Shown here one piece after another: positions 1-8,618 of a stretch of DNA of 64,000 nucleotides (position 1 is its first letter; each line of letters begins with the position of its first letter). The DNA comes from Bacteroidales bacterium M2 (GTDB lineage Bacteria; Bacteroidota; Bacteroidia; Bacteroidales; Muribaculaceae): the NCBI GenBank assembly GCA_001689415.1, contig LUJM01000014.1, positions 11,677-75,676 on the forward strand, in the 5' to 3' direction. The translations under genes were made by a program, and so were the position numbers. The notes under the pieces are model-generated. The model was not told the DNA's origin. It ran no database searches and saw only the letters and a list, made by a program, of their open reading frames with translations.

Positions 1-112
1 GAGAGCCAAGCTCCTATCGTTGCTGTCCTGTTGAATAATCCCCCTTAAGTTAAAGACACTTCCTGTTACATGTATATAGAAACACCTTCGTCCTTATTCC
101 GACTTAATGGGT

Positions 113-2317
113 TTAAATCCTCACTCTCAGAGTTGCACCAAACAGACGTGGCAGGCCGCGCTGCACAAAGGCATTGCCTATCGACACGAAATAAAACACA
201 TCATATCGGGTTGCAGTGATATTGTCGGCCCACAGGCGAAGGCTCCAATGATCGGAATTTAAGGTTACTGCAAGCGACGGCAGGCAATAAAACGGCTGCG
301 ACACAGTATTGGCCTCATTCCAGTATATATCTCCAACACATCGTGCAGTAGCCGACACCGACGGTGTTACGCCCTTGAATGCCAATGGCGAAATGCGCCA
401 GCTAAGCTCGCCGAAAAGCGTATGCGAAGGCGCATAGGGTACTCGTTTCCCTCGATAATCATAGTGTCCGTCGTTATAGTGGCGGAAAGTGGCGTTTGTA
501 TATCCGTAAGAAGCATTGACTGTCACGTCGTCGAGCGGACGCCACTTAGCCGAAATCTCCGCACCGAGACTACGAGTGCGTCCGGCATTGGTCATCATTC
601 TGCCGGTAGTGGTTCCCGGGGGGAACACAGTAAGCTGCTGATTTCTACAGTCTATAAAGAATAATGCAGCATCTACATTGAGAGCCGCATCGGCTATACG
701 CCAATGAGCGCCAAGCTCGTAGTTGAGACTCCACTCAGGTTTGTACGACACTACCTGGTCGAAGGTATACAACTCGCTAAGGCCCATTATACTCATCACC
801 CTTTGTTGCAGCACGTCGCTGAACATCTGGGTATTATATCCTCCGGCCTTATATCCTTTAGCAAATGTAAAGTAAGGTTCGAAATCTCCGGTGCGCGATA
901 TCGTAAATTTTGGCAACAACTCCACGTAGGTATTCGACACCTCGCCACGGTCGTCGATATCGACCGGCGTATGTGAATACACCTGTTCACTGCCGTCGGG
1001 CAACCTGTGCATGGTGGTAAAACCGGTATTCGTAAAGCTGTGATACTCCAGCGATGTTTTCTCCACATCCAATCGCAAACCCAGCTCCACGCGCCAGTCA
1101 TCGAGGCTGTATGCACTCTCATGATACAAGGCAAAACCGCCGCTGTGCATCTTGAAATCGCTGCCAAGCACAAAATTCCGACTATCCCAGCGGATAGGAT
1201 AATCAGGGTTGATACTGTTACGGTGGTCTTCGATAAGGCGCTCTATACCGATATTTTTGAATGTCACCGGAGCTTCCATGTGCGTCGACTTGTAGAATGC
1301 GTAGACACCTCCAAGCCAGCTATATGCACCTCGTGCGCCTCGAGTAAAAAGGTCTTCGGTCACAGCCCATTCTTTGCGCGATTGCTCAAGCGTGAAATAA
1401 TCAAGAGGCAGAAAGTCCTGATCGAGGTTCATACAGTCATCGAGGTATTGCACCGATGTTATAGAGGTCACAACCACACGCTTTCCGGCCCACGCCACAG
1501 TGAGTGCATCGGCAAATGATGTGCGGCGGTAGGCACATGTATCGGTATAATTGATATCCCCGGTTTCGAGTGAAGCGTATGGATAACCTTTTTGACGGCC
1601 TACGGTAGCCACCGCAGTGTTGCTCAGCGACAGCCGGTCGGACGGTCGCCAGGCCGTCTTCCACCTCAACGAGCCGCTATTTTCCTGCCCCGTAAGAGAA
1701 TTGTCGGCCTTGTTGCGGTAATATCCGTCGGTATGCTTAAACTGTCCTGCGATACTCATGCCCAAGGCATCATTAAACTTGCCATAGTACGAAGCCGACG
1801 CCTTTACAGTATTCCCTGTTCCATATTCTGCCGAAGCCCTAAGGCCGGAGACTTTCAATGGATTCAAAGTCCGTATATTTATCTGGCCGCCCATAGTATT
1901 ACGGCCATTGAGCACCGACTGGGCTCCGCGCAACACCTCGATATTTTCTATATCTACAACATCGAAGTCGTAGTTATCTTTATTCAGATAAGGAATATTA
2001 TCAATCGTAAGGCCTACTATCGGTTGGTCGATACGCGCACCGAGACCACGCACATAAATCGACGAAGTCATGCGCGACCCGTAATCAGGCATATAGAAAT
2101 TCGGAGCAACGAGGCTGATCCCCTTCGGAGCCTCGATACCGAGCCGCCTTGCTTCAGCTCCGCTGATCGACGTGACAGCTTCTACTGTAGTACCACCGTC
2201 GGGCATCTGTTTTACACCCATTACTTCAAGCGGTTTCAGGTGGTGCGCACGTATGCTGTCGTCGGCAATAGCCGATAAGCTCAAGGGCAAGAGTAAGCCC
2301 ACAAACAGTTTTCTCAT
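113..2317 (-). CDS. TonB-dependent outer-membrane receptor
   Basis: Predicted TonB-dependent receptor that imports an unidentified ligand across the outer membrane. The 734-residue protein starts with a signal peptide (about residues 1-18). A short TonB-box-like stretch (LKPLEVMGV) follows, then a plug domain with the usual signatures: a VRG-type segment near residue 90, and IENIEVLRGAQSVLNGRNTMGG near 128-148 (IEVLRG...GxNxxGG style). The remainder is beta-barrel rich in alternating aromatic and polar residues. It lacks the N-terminal carboxypeptidase-like domain of SusC proteins and has no SusD partner, so it resembles iron-complex or cofactor receptors more than glycan importers. Its ATG overlaps the stop of the upstream ABC-F gene by four bases (ATGA), suggesting translational coupling. 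The substrate cannot be read from the sequence. Confidence 0.9.
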   Translation of the reverse strand: MRKLFVGLLLPLSLSAIADDSIRAHHLKPLEVMGVKQMPDGGTTVEAVTSISGAEARRLGIEAPKGISLVAPNFYMPDYGSRMTSSIYVRGLGARIDQPIVGLTIDNIPYLNKDNYDFDVVDIENIEVLRGAQSVLNGRNTMGGQINIRTLNPLKVSGLRASAEYGTGNTVKASASYYGKFNDALGMSIAGQFKHTDGYYRNKADNSLTGQENSGSLRWKTAWRPSDRLSLSNTAVATVGRQKGYPYASLETGDINYTDTCAYRRTSFADALTVAWAGKRVVVTSITSVQYLDDCMNLDQDFLPLDYFTLEQSRKEWAVTEDLFTRGARGAYSWLGGVYAFYKSTHMEAPVTFKNIGIERLIEDHRNSINPDYPIRWDSRNFVLGSDFKMHSGGFALYHESAYSLDDWRVELGLRLDVEKTSLEYHSFTNTGFTTMHRLPDGSEQVYSHTPVDIDDRGEVSNTYVELLPKFTISRTGDFEPYFTFAKGYKAGGYNTQMFSDVLQQRVMSIMGLSELYTFDQVVSYKPEWSLNYELGAHWRIADAALNVDAALFFIDCRNQQLTVFPPGTTTGRMMTNAGRTRSLGAEISAKWRPLDDVTVNASYGYTNATFRHYNDGHYDYRGKRVPYAPSHTLFGELSWRISPLAFKGVTPSVSATARCVGDIYWNEANTVSQPFYCLPSLAVTLNSDHWSLRLWADNITATRYDVFYFVSIGNAFVQRGLPRLFGATLRVRI

Positions 2318-4173
2318 TGTTTTTCAGATAGTTCGAGCCAACGCAGTTCCTTTTCGTCAAGCAATGGGCCAATTTCGGAATAACGTTGAGAAAGGCGGTT
2401 GAACTCGTCGCCACCTGCATCCTGACCGCTGGCAAAGAAGGCTTCGATTTCGGCTTTCTCATCATTGAGCGCCGCTATTTCCACTTCGAGAGCCTCGAAC
2501 TCCTTGCGCTCCTTGAATGTCATCTTAGCGGGGCGATCGCTGCGCACACGCGTATCTTTCTTCTCAGGCGCGGCAGCCTTTGGCTCAGGGCGTTGTGTAT
2601 CAAGATACGCCCGGTAGTCGCTGTAATTTCCGGGGAAATCGCGTATCACGCCATTGCCTTCCATTACAAAGATATGGTCAACGATATTATCGAGGAAATA
2701 ACGGTCATGGCTTATCACTATCACGCAGCCCTTGAAGTCCGAAAGGTATTCCTCGAGTATGCCGAGGGTAACGATATCAAGGTCGTTGGTAGGCTCATCG
2801 AGAATCAGGAAGTTGGGCTGGCGCATCAGCACCGTTGCAAGGTGGAGACGGCAACGCTCGCCGCCACTGAGGGTGTGTATGTATTTCTGTTGGTCGGCCG
2901 GGCTGAAGAGGAAGCGCTGAAGATACTGCATCGGCGACAGGTGTATGCCTTCCTTAAGCTCGATATCTTCTGCAAGTTCGGTCACTGCATCTACCACCTT
3001 TTTATTGCGGTCAAACTGTATTCCGTCCTGACTGTAATAACCGAATCGCAGCGTCTCGCCGAGATCCCAGCGCCCGGAGTCGAGCGGTATAATTCCTTGC
3101 AACAGCTTGATAAAGGTTGATTTGCCAACACCGTTCACGCCCACTATACCAAGTTTCTCGCCTCGCGCAAATGTGTATGTAAAATCGTCGAGTATAACCT
3201 TGTCGCCAAAGCGTTTGCACACGCCTTCGGCCTCGAAAATCTTTGAGCCTATGCGCGACGAGCCATTCTCGAGCCTTACATCTTTTTCTACATGTCTGCG
3301 GCTGGCTCGCTCTTTGAGATCATAGAAATTATCGATGCGGAACTTTGCCTTACCGGCACGCGCCTGTGGTTGACGGCTCATCCATTCCTGCTCGCGGCGA
3401 AGTGTATTGCGCACTCGGGCAAGCTCGGTGGCCATGGCTTCGATGCGCTCGGCGCGGCGGCGTAGGTACATATCGAAGTTGCCTTCGACCATAAACGCCT
3501 CGCAATCGTCGAGTTCCAAGATTTTTGAACATACACGGTCGAGAAAATAACGATCGTGGGTAACCATCATTAGCGTGGCTTTCGATCGCTTGAGATACGC
3601 CTCAAGCCATTCGATAGTGCTTATATCGAGGTGGTTGGTGGGCTCGTCGAGAATCAGGAAGTCGGGCTCGGCCATTACAAGACGCGTAATGGCAAGGCGT
3701 TTGCGCTGTCCGCCCGACAGCTTGTCGACCTGCGCGTCGAGGTCGGTAAAGCCAAGGCGTGTAAGCAGTTGGCGCAAACGGTCTTCATAATCCCATGCGC
3801 CGAGCTTATCCATTTTATTATACGCCTCGTGAGTGCAAACCTCATCATCCGAGAGCAAGGCGTTACGGTATTCGAGTACTGCGGTGGCTCGTGGATCACA
3901 AGCATTGTCGAGGGCGGCTTCGTAAACTGTAGAACCGTTAAACTGAGGCTCTTGCGGCAGGTAGCCTATACGCATATCGCTCCGAAAAGTCACCTTGCCG
4001 CTATCCGCGTCTTCCACTCCGGCAATTATACGCAGGAGCGTGGTCTTGCCTGTTCCGTTGCGGGCGACAATACCGATTTTATCGCCCTGCTCTACTCCGA
4101 AGGTAATATCGCCGAAGAGCAGGCGGTCGCCATAACTTTTGGTAAGATTCTCTATATTGAGCACATTTGCCAT
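2314..4173 (-). CDS. ABC-F family ATPase (Uup-like)
   Basis: Soluble protein with two ABC ATPase domains and no membrane segments, as in the ABC-F family, whose members act on the ribosome or translation. Walker A motifs are RNGTGKTT (about residues 38-45) and GVNGVGKST (about 350). The two signatures are LSGGQRKRLA and LSGGERCRLH, and each is followed by an FLILDEPTNxLD Walker B. The linker between the domains is long and charged, and the C-terminus carries a coiled-coil-like segment (ERKEFEALEVEIAALNDEK region), which favours a Uup-type member. The length of 619 residues is normal. It lies downstream of the FNT channel gene (55-base gap) and is coupled to the TonB receptor gene. A resistance-type ARE-ABCF role is possible but not indicated. 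Confidence 0.93.
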   Translation of the reverse strand: MANVLNIENLTKSYGDRLLFGDITFGVEQGDKIGIVARNGTGKTTLLRIIAGVEDADSGKVTFRSDMRIGYLPQEPQFNGSTVYEAALDNACDPRATAVLEYRNALLSDDEVCTHEAYNKMDKLGAWDYEDRLRQLLTRLGFTDLDAQVDKLSGGQRKRLAITRLVMAEPDFLILDEPTNHLDISTIEWLEAYLKRSKATLMMVTHDRYFLDRVCSKILELDDCEAFMVEGNFDMYLRRRAERIEAMATELARVRNTLRREQEWMSRQPQARAGKAKFRIDNFYDLKERASRRHVEKDVRLENGSSRIGSKIFEAEGVCKRFGDKVILDDFTYTFARGEKLGIVGVNGVGKSTFIKLLQGIIPLDSGRWDLGETLRFGYYSQDGIQFDRNKKVVDAVTELAEDIELKEGIHLSPMQYLQRFLFSPADQQKYIHTLSGGERCRLHLATVLMRQPNFLILDEPTNDLDIVTLGILEEYLSDFKGCVIVISHDRYFLDNIVDHIFVMEGNGVIRDFPGNYSDYRAYLDTQRPEPKAAAPEKKDTRVRSDRPAKMTFKERKEFEALEVEIAALNDEKAEIEAFFASGQDAGGDEFNRLSQRYSEIGPLLDEKELRWLELSEKQ

Positions 4174-4228
4174 AAAATACTGATTCTATTTAAGTCCCTG
4201 TCACAACGACAGAAACTTTAGTCGGAAA

Positions 4229-5026
4229 CTAAGCCTTCTGGCGGCACATATACCACTGAACGGCTCCCACAAACAGCGCACCGCCAAGGATATTGCCTAT
4301 CGTAGCAGGCAAGAGATTCGACACGAACAAGTCGTAAACACTGATATCCGCTCCCTGCATCATTGCCAGCGGTATAAAGAACATATTCGCTATGCAGTGT
4401 TCGAATCCAAGGGCTACAAAGGCGAAAACAGGTACCTCGCAAGCCATAAGCTTCTCGCCCAGACGGCGGCCGCTAAGCGCAAGCCATACAGCCAGACATA
4501 CACACCAGTTCGCACCGATGCCCTTGAGCAACACTGCGCCAAAACTCATACCGGTCTTGGCCGACGCAAGCTTTGCTATCGCCTCGGGATACGGGCCTGT
4601 AGATAACGTACCGGGCAGATATATCAGAAAATATGCCACAGCGAGCGCCCCGACAAAGTTGAAGCACCATACAGTGGCCCAGTTGATTACTATCTTTGAA
4701 AAAGTAAGCCTGCGCTCAAACAAGGGCGGCATCAGCAAGGCATTGTTGCCTGTAAACAAATCTGCGCCAAGAACAACAACAAGCATCAGGCCTATAGGGA
4801 AAACAAGGCCCGAAAGCATCTTCTGCAATCCGGGGTTCTCGGCAGCCAGACCTGGGAAACCCGAGCCTACGGCAAGCGACAAAGCGCCGCCCAAGGCAAT
4901 ATACGCTCCGGCAAGAATACTTCCCAATATCAAACGCGAAAAGCCGCTGCGAGATGTGGCGGCGGCTTTATTGCATCCTGCACCTACGGCAGCATGCAAT
5001 GTTTCTGAAGGAGTGCGAACCGGCAT
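4229..5026 (-). CDS. Formate/nitrite transporter (FNT) family channel
   Basis: Integral membrane protein of 265 residues with about six hydrophobic segments. It matches the FNT family, pentameric channels for formate, nitrite or hydrosulfide. Recognisable family features are the glycine- and alanine-rich first helix (LILGSILAGAYIALGG), the GADLFTGN segment, GANWCVCLAVWLA in the fourth helix, and GFEHCIANMFFIP in the fifth. The gene begins one base after the stop of the Spy-like gene, so it belongs to the sigma/anti-sigma-like unit upstream. Formate would fit a fermenter that also carries pta-ackA (elsewhere in this window), but the substrate is inference. Confidence 0.9.
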   Translation of the reverse strand: MPVRTPSETLHAAVGAGCNKAAATSRSGFSRLILGSILAGAYIALGGALSLAVGSGFPGLAAENPGLQKMLSGLVFPIGLMLVVVLGADLFTGNNALLMPPLFERRLTFSKIVINWATVWCFNFVGALAVAYFLIYLPGTLSTGPYPEAIAKLASAKTGMSFGAVLLKGIGANWCVCLAVWLALSGRRLGEKLMACEVPVFAFVALGFEHCIANMFFIPLAMMQGADISVYDLFVSNLLPATIGNILGGALFVGAVQWYMCRQKA

Positions 5027-5027
5027 A

Positions 5028-5525
5028 TTACTGTCTGTCTTCCATGCCGGCTTCGCGCCCGCGTTTTAGTTTTCGGTGTTGACGCAATAGTCGCTGTGTA
5101 AACTGGCGCTCTGCACCCTTGAGTTGCAAAAGCTGCCGCGGAGTCAGTATTTCCTTAAACTTCTCATAGTACTCCATTTCTATCTTGCCCTCTTTCTGTT
5201 TTTGGGCAAACACTGCCTGCGAGGCTGCCTCGAGCTCTGTATCGCTGGCATCGGCGTTATCGAGTGCCTGACGCTCGAGTTCACGGGTCTCATCGGCTAT
5301 TTGCTGCAGTTCTTCATCCATTTTATCGTAGACTGCAAAGAATTCGCGAGCCTGATCGCGGCTTAGCTTCAACTCCTTGGTTAAAAACTCGTGCTGATAG
5401 GGCCTGAGCTGCTCCATGAATTTATCACGATCGCGGCCTTGCTGTTCCTGAGGCTGAGCCAATAGCGGCGCCGCAAAAACCAGCAACACCGGCAATAGCA
5501 ATATACGAGAAATTCCTGAGTACAT
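5028..5525 (-). CDS. Spy/CpxP-like periplasmic protein
   Basis: Secreted protein of 165 residues. It has an N-terminal signal peptide ending near AAPLLAQ (residue about 24), followed by an almost entirely helical, highly charged body. The segments KFMEQLRPYQHEFLTKELKL and KEILTPRQLLQLKGAERQF recall the repeated LTxxQ-type helices of Spy/CpxP-like periplasmic chaperones and metal-resistance proteins. Similarity is by pattern only. It sits between the membrane protein gene (9-base gap) and the FNT channel gene (1-base gap) behind an ECF sigma factor gene. That placement is common for envelope-stress regulon members in Bacteroidota. Confidence 0.65.
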   Translation of the reverse strand: MYSGISRILLLPVLLVFAAPLLAQPQEQQGRDRDKFMEQLRPYQHEFLTKELKLSRDQAREFFAVYDKMDEELQQIADETRELERQALDNADASDTELEAASQAVFAQKQKEGKIEMEYYEKFKEILTPRQLLQLKGAERQFTQRLLRQHRKLKRGREAGMEDRQ

Positions 5526-5534
5526 ATCTGCTGA

Positions 5535-6014
5535 CTATTGGGGTAGTATTTGATTAGAATCTGATACAGCTGTCAAATCTTCGGAGAAATCGCTCATGTC
5601 GAAACTTTCGTCGAATAGCCCCTCGTCAACGAACTGATCTACCACATCTCGTGCCGATACTTCGGGCAACACATAGTCGTAGACAAAGTCGTCGGTAGCC
5701 AAGGCGCTGGCAAGGACAGGATTGCGATCCATTGGCGCAAGCTCGCCTTTGCCTGTGATTGAATGAAACACATGAAGCATACACCATACACCGGCAAACA
5801 TTGCAGCCATATAAACGTAGGGCCTCACAGTGGCCCAAAGGCCTTTGGGCGCGACGGCTTCGCTTTCCTCAAGTTCCGGACGCGGAGGCAAAACAGACGA
5901 CATTCGCTCGGCAAAAGCCTCGAAATAGCCCTCGGGCACACGCATACCGGCCTCCGGACGGGCAAGTCCGGCAGTTCGGGCCTTGTCTAATATGTTTTCG
6001 TTGTTTTTTGCCAT
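5535..6014 (-). CDS. Single-pass membrane protein, candidate anti-sigma factor
   Basis: Protein of 159 residues with one clear transmembrane helix (about residues 64-85). The N-terminal segment (cytoplasmic if the usual topology holds) contains a VPEGYFEAFAERM motif, and the C-terminal part is acidic. The PEGYFE..F motif followed by one membrane helix is typical of small proteins encoded next to ECF sigma factors in Bacteroidales. The gene starts 45 bases after the sigma factor gene and is followed by the Spy-like gene. The anti-sigma role is inferred from order and topology; no named anti-sigma domain is visible. Confidence 0.6.
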   Translation of the reverse strand: MAKNNENILDKARTAGLARPEAGMRVPEGYFEAFAERMSSVLPPRPELEESEAVAPKGLWATVRPYVYMAAMFAGVWCMLHVFHSITGKGELAPMDRNPVLASALATDDFVYDYVLPEVSARDVVDQFVDEGLFDESFDMSDFSEDLTAVSDSNQILPQ

Positions 6015-6059
6015 GAGAAATACGCTTTTCTTTCTTTGACTCTGTTTGGGCTAAAAGGT

Positions 6060-6620
6060 TTAATTATTATCTTCGAAGAATTGCTCAATTTTTTTTGTTG
6101 CAAGATGATACGAGGCTTTCAACGCACCTACTGTCGTGCCGAGTATTTCCGACATGTCTTCGTACTTCATATCATCAAAATACTTCATATTGAACACAAT
6201 GCGCTGTTTCTCGGGCAAAGTAGCCACTGCCTCTTGCAACTTGCGGGCAAGCTCGTCGCCGTCAAATTGGTGATCGGCGGCGATATGCGACACCATCTCG
6301 GCTTCCTGGTCATCGATCGACAGGTGGCGGCGTTTGCGCTCGCGCTCGAGGAAACTTATGCTCTCGTTGATTGCGATTTTGTAGAGCCAGGTGCTCAATT
6401 TGGCATCTCCGCGAAAGTTTTCGAGCGACATCCATGCCTTCATAAATGTATTCTGGAGTATGTCGTCGGCATCATTGTGATCTTGAACAAGACGCCTTAT
6501 CTGCCAGTAGAGTGGCTCGGCATATATGCGCATTGCCTCGTCGAATGCCGCACGCACCGTATCCGGACTGCGCAGACGCGCAATCAGATCTATATTTTCT
6601 TCCGGTTTACGTGCAGACAT
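6060..6620 (-). CDS. RNA polymerase ECF-type sigma factor
   Basis: Sigma-70 family factor of the extracytoplasmic function group, 186 residues. Region 2 spans about residues 25-95 and contains the characteristic DADDILQNTFMKAW and STWLYKIAINESI segments. Region 4 (about 128-180) contains LPEKQRIVFNMKYFDDMKYEDMSEILG followed by a helix-turn-helix ending GALKASYHLATKKI. No region 1.1 or 3 is present, as expected for this group. It is the first gene of a minus-strand unit with a membrane protein, a Spy-like protein and an FNT channel. This suggests an envelope-responsive regulator that may control its own operon. Confidence 0.93.
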   Translation of the reverse strand: MSARKPEENIDLIARLRSPDTVRAAFDEAMRIYAEPLYWQIRRLVQDHNDADDILQNTFMKAWMSLENFRGDAKLSTWLYKIAINESISFLERERKRRHLSIDDQEAEMVSHIAADHQFDGDELARKLQEAVATLPEKQRIVFNMKYFDDMKYEDMSEILGTTVGALKASYHLATKKIEQFFEDNN

Positions 6621-6645
6621 TGTGACTTGGTTTATGTTTCTCGGT

Positions 6646-6653
6646 CAAAATTA
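6646..6653 (-). promoter_or_regulatory. Candidate -7 element upstream of ECF sigma factor gene
   Basis: The minus strand reads TAATTTTG here, matching the Bacteroidota -7 consensus TAnnTTTG, about 26 bases before the sigma factor ATG. No convincing TTTG -33 element is seen 19-21 bases upstream, so only the -7 box is called. Confidence 0.45.
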
Positions 6654-6733
6654 CAAAAAAAATTTAACATTCCGCCGCCCTTTACAATTTTTATAAAATG
6701 ACTTGAGCCTATAGGCACAGTAGACCCATATAC

Positions 6734-6760
6734 AAAAAAAGAGGGCGCCATAGCGTCCTC
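6734..6760 (-). terminator. Intrinsic terminator after rpmE2
   Basis: On the minus strand an 8-bp stem (GAGGACGC / GCGCCCTC with one G:U pair) with a 4-base loop is followed by seven T residues (A-run at 6734-6740 on the plus strand). It lies about 50 bases beyond the L31 stop codon. Confidence 0.75.
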
Positions 6761-6808
6761 AGTGTGTCACGTCCTTGCGCATGGGCCGCGACAATGCTCC
6801 GTATCGGA

Positions 6809-7060
6809 TTATTTCTTGCGAACAGAGTAGCGGCTCATGAACTTGTCTACGCGACCTGCGGTATCTACAAGTTTCTGTTTGCCGGTGAAGAAGGGGTGTG
6901 AAGCGCTGGTGATTTCAAGCTTTACCAGAGGATAGGTCACACCATCAACCTCAATTGTTTCACGAGTGGCAATGGTCGAACGGGTGATGAAGATTTCTTC
7001 GTTCGACATATCCTTGAATACCACTTCGCGATAGTTCTCGGGGTGAATGTCTTTTTTCAT
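6809..7060 (-). CDS. rpmE2: 50S ribosomal protein L31, type B
   Basis: Ribosomal large-subunit protein L31, 83 residues. It begins [20 protein letters not shown] and ends in the [21 protein letters not shown] segment followed by a basic tail, the classic L31 C-terminal region. The CxxC zinc-binding cysteines of type A L31 are absent, so this is the zinc-free (type B) form, usual in Bacteroidales. It is a single-gene unit with its own promoter (7136-7167) and terminator (6734-6760). Confidence 0.96.
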   Translation of the reverse strand: MKKDIHPENYREVVFKDMSNEEIFITRSTIATRETIEVDGVTYPLVKLEITSASHPFFTGKQKLVDTAGRVDKFMSRYSVRKK

Positions 7061-7135
7061 TTTATAAACTCTTTAATACGTATTAATCAAGTTGTTGTGA
7101 TTGGCGCTGGTAAGGCGCTTCATCGTAATGGCCTG

Positions 7136-7167
7136 CAAAGTTAAGCATTTTATGCGACTTAACCAAA
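7136..7167 (-). promoter_or_regulatory. Promoter of rpmE2
   Basis: On the minus strand TTTG (7164-7167) is followed after 20 bases by TAACTTTG (7136-7143). This is an exact match to the Bacteroidota sigma-ABfr pattern TTTG-N19-21-TAnnTTTG, and implies a leader of about 70 nt before the L31 ATG. Confidence 0.75.
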
Positions 7168-7216
7168 TTTTTTCGTCAAGCCATTTATCCAAACGCACTA
7201 AAAAAGAGTTTTTTGT

Positions 7217-7249
7217 ATTGGTTTTATAATTCTTTTTTGCGTAATTTTG
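7217..7249 (+). promoter_or_regulatory. Promoter of the B3/B4 - YrdC operon
   Basis: ATTG (7217-7220), a 21-base spacer, then TAATTTTG (7242-7249). The -7 box ends only 5 bases before the ATG at 7255, so the transcript would be leaderless or nearly so. Confidence 0.6.
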
Positions 7250-7254
7250 TGCCT

Positions 7255-7929
7255 ATGGATATTCAATTCGACAATAATATATGCCGGGCCGTACCCGGCT
7301 TCGAGGTACTGCTGGTCGAGGCCGATGTTGTCAATCCCCCCACGCCCGACACCCTTTGGGCAGAGATTGACAATGCCTGCGCTAATATCAGAGACAAATA
7401 CGCTATCGAAGACATTCGCCACAGGCCTGCTATCGATGCAACCCGGACGGCTTACAAAGCCTGCGGAAAAGAGCCAAACCGCTACCGACCGAGTGCCGAA
7501 GCCCTTTGCCGTAGAGCCGTAAAGGGCCTCGAGCTATATAGGTCACTAACCCTTATCGACCTCATCAACCTGCTGTCATTAGTCACAGGACACTCTATCG
7601 GAGGCTTCGACACCGACCGTTTTGCCGGTACCACCCTCACCCTCGGTATCGGGGCTGAAGGCGAACCATACGAGGCCATTGGCCGCGGCGAACTTAATAT
7701 CGCCGGCATGCCGGTATATCGCGATGCCGTCGGCGGGGTAGGAACTCCGACATCCGACAACGAGCGCACAAAACTATCGCCCGAGACAAGGCACATCACC
7801 ATGACTATCAACCTCTACGGACCGGGCGAGCACAGCCACGAAGAAATCGAAGCCCTGACTCAACGGCTGCTCACCGAATATGCCATGGCCGAAAATATAA
7901 AAATGACTTACAGGAGGGTATCGCAATGA
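7255..7929 (+). CDS. B3/B4 tRNA-binding (PheRS editing-like) domain protein
   Basis: Stand-alone protein of 224 residues resembling the B3/B4 domain of the phenylalanyl-tRNA synthetase beta subunit, the part that hydrolyses mischarged tRNA. Family features include the RPAIDATRTAYKACGKEPNRYRPS segment (about residues 58-83), the SLTLIDLINLLSL helix, and a GGVGTPTSDNERT loop. The ATG at 7255 is preferred because the upstream in-frame TTG (7213) would put the start inside the promoter. The stop overlaps the start of the YrdC-like gene (ATGA at 7926-7929), implying translational coupling. Known homologues of free B3/B4 proteins are mostly uncharacterised, so a trans-editing role is inference. Confidence 0.85.
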   Translation: MDIQFDNNICRAVPGFEVLLVEADVVNPPTPDTLWAEIDNACANIRDKYAIEDIRHRPAIDATRTAYKACGKEPNRYRPSAEALCRRAVKGLELYRSLTLIDLINLLSLVTGHSIGGFDTDRFAGTTLTLGIGAEGEPYEAIGRGELNIAGMPVYRDAVGGVGTPTSDNERTKLSPETRHITMTINLYGPGEHSHEEIEALTQRLLTEYAMAENIKMTYRRVSQ

Positions 7930-8537
7930 GGATATTCAAAAGCTATGGCAACACGCCCGACTCTCGCACTATAAGCGAGGCTGCCGAAGCAATCCGGCAA
8001 GGACAGATTATCATTTACCCTACCGACACTCTCTACGCCTTTGGCTGCGACGGACTCAACAACCGCGCTATCGAACGCTTGTGCCGACTCAAAGGCATCG
8101 AGGCTTCGAAAAACCTGCTGTCGATCGTATGCTCCGATATTTCCGAAGCTGCCGAATATGCTCGTATCGACAATGCCGCATACCGCACCATGCGCCACTA
8201 CCTGCCGGGGCCGTATACTTTCATCCTACCGGCATCGCTCAAGCTGCCAAAGGTATTCAAAGGACGCAAAAGCGTAGGCATACGCATCCCCGACAATGCC
8301 TTTGCCCTCGCACTCGTAGCCGAACTTGGCCGTCCGATTATGACATCGTCGGTCAACGTCGACGAGGACGACGACATCACCGACCCCGAAGCACTTGCGC
8401 TGAAATACGACGGCTACCCCGACCTCGACCTAACCGTAGACGGAGGCCGAGGACAGAGCATCGGCTCCACTGTCGTTGACCTCTCCGACAGTACCGATCC
8501 CGTCATCATCCGTCAAGGCCTCGGCCAATTCGAATAG
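7926..8537 (+). CDS. L-threonylcarbamoyladenylate synthase (YrdC/Sua5 family)
   Basis: Enzyme that makes threonylcarbamoyl-AMP from threonine, bicarbonate and ATP, the first step of t6A modification at position 37 of ANN-decoding tRNAs. The 203-residue length corresponds to the YrdC catalytic domain only, without the extra Sua5 C-terminal domain. Visible family motifs are IIYPTDTLYAFGCD (about 29-42), RLKGIEASKNLLSIVC (KR..-like loop with K replaced by S/K variation), LPGPYTFIL and SVGIRIP, then IMTSSVNVDED. It overlaps the B3/B4 gene by four bases, joining two tRNA-quality functions in one transcript. Confidence 0.93.
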   Translation: MRIFKSYGNTPDSRTISEAAEAIRQGQIIIYPTDTLYAFGCDGLNNRAIERLCRLKGIEASKNLLSIVCSDISEAAEYARIDNAAYRTMRHYLPGPYTFILPASLKLPKVFKGRKSVGIRIPDNAFALALVAELGRPIMTSSVNVDEDDDITDPEALALKYDGYPDLDLTVDGGRGQSIGSTVVDLSDSTDPVIIRQGLGQFE

Positions 8538-8562
8538 GCCGACACCATTATCTACAGGCACA

Positions 8563-8598
8563 AAAAACGGCACCGGGACGCATCCTGATGCCGTTTTT
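8563..8598. terminator. Bidirectional terminator between YrdC-like gene and ackA
   Basis: Inverted repeat AAAAACGGCA / TGCCGTTTTT around a 14-base loop, with A-run on the left and T-run on the right. It can therefore stop both the plus-strand YrdC transcript and the minus-strand pta-ackA transcript, which converge here. Confidence 0.8.
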
Positions 8599-8618
8599 CA
8601 TTATTGTATATCCTATGT

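Noticed and set aside
1..112. Gene fragment at the left edge
   Set aside because: All frames hold stops within a few codons; no coding signal or terminator was found.
7061..7135. Autoregulatory or riboswitch-type structure in the rpmE2 leader
   Set aside because: Only a 4-5 bp GCGC pairing was found; too weak to call.
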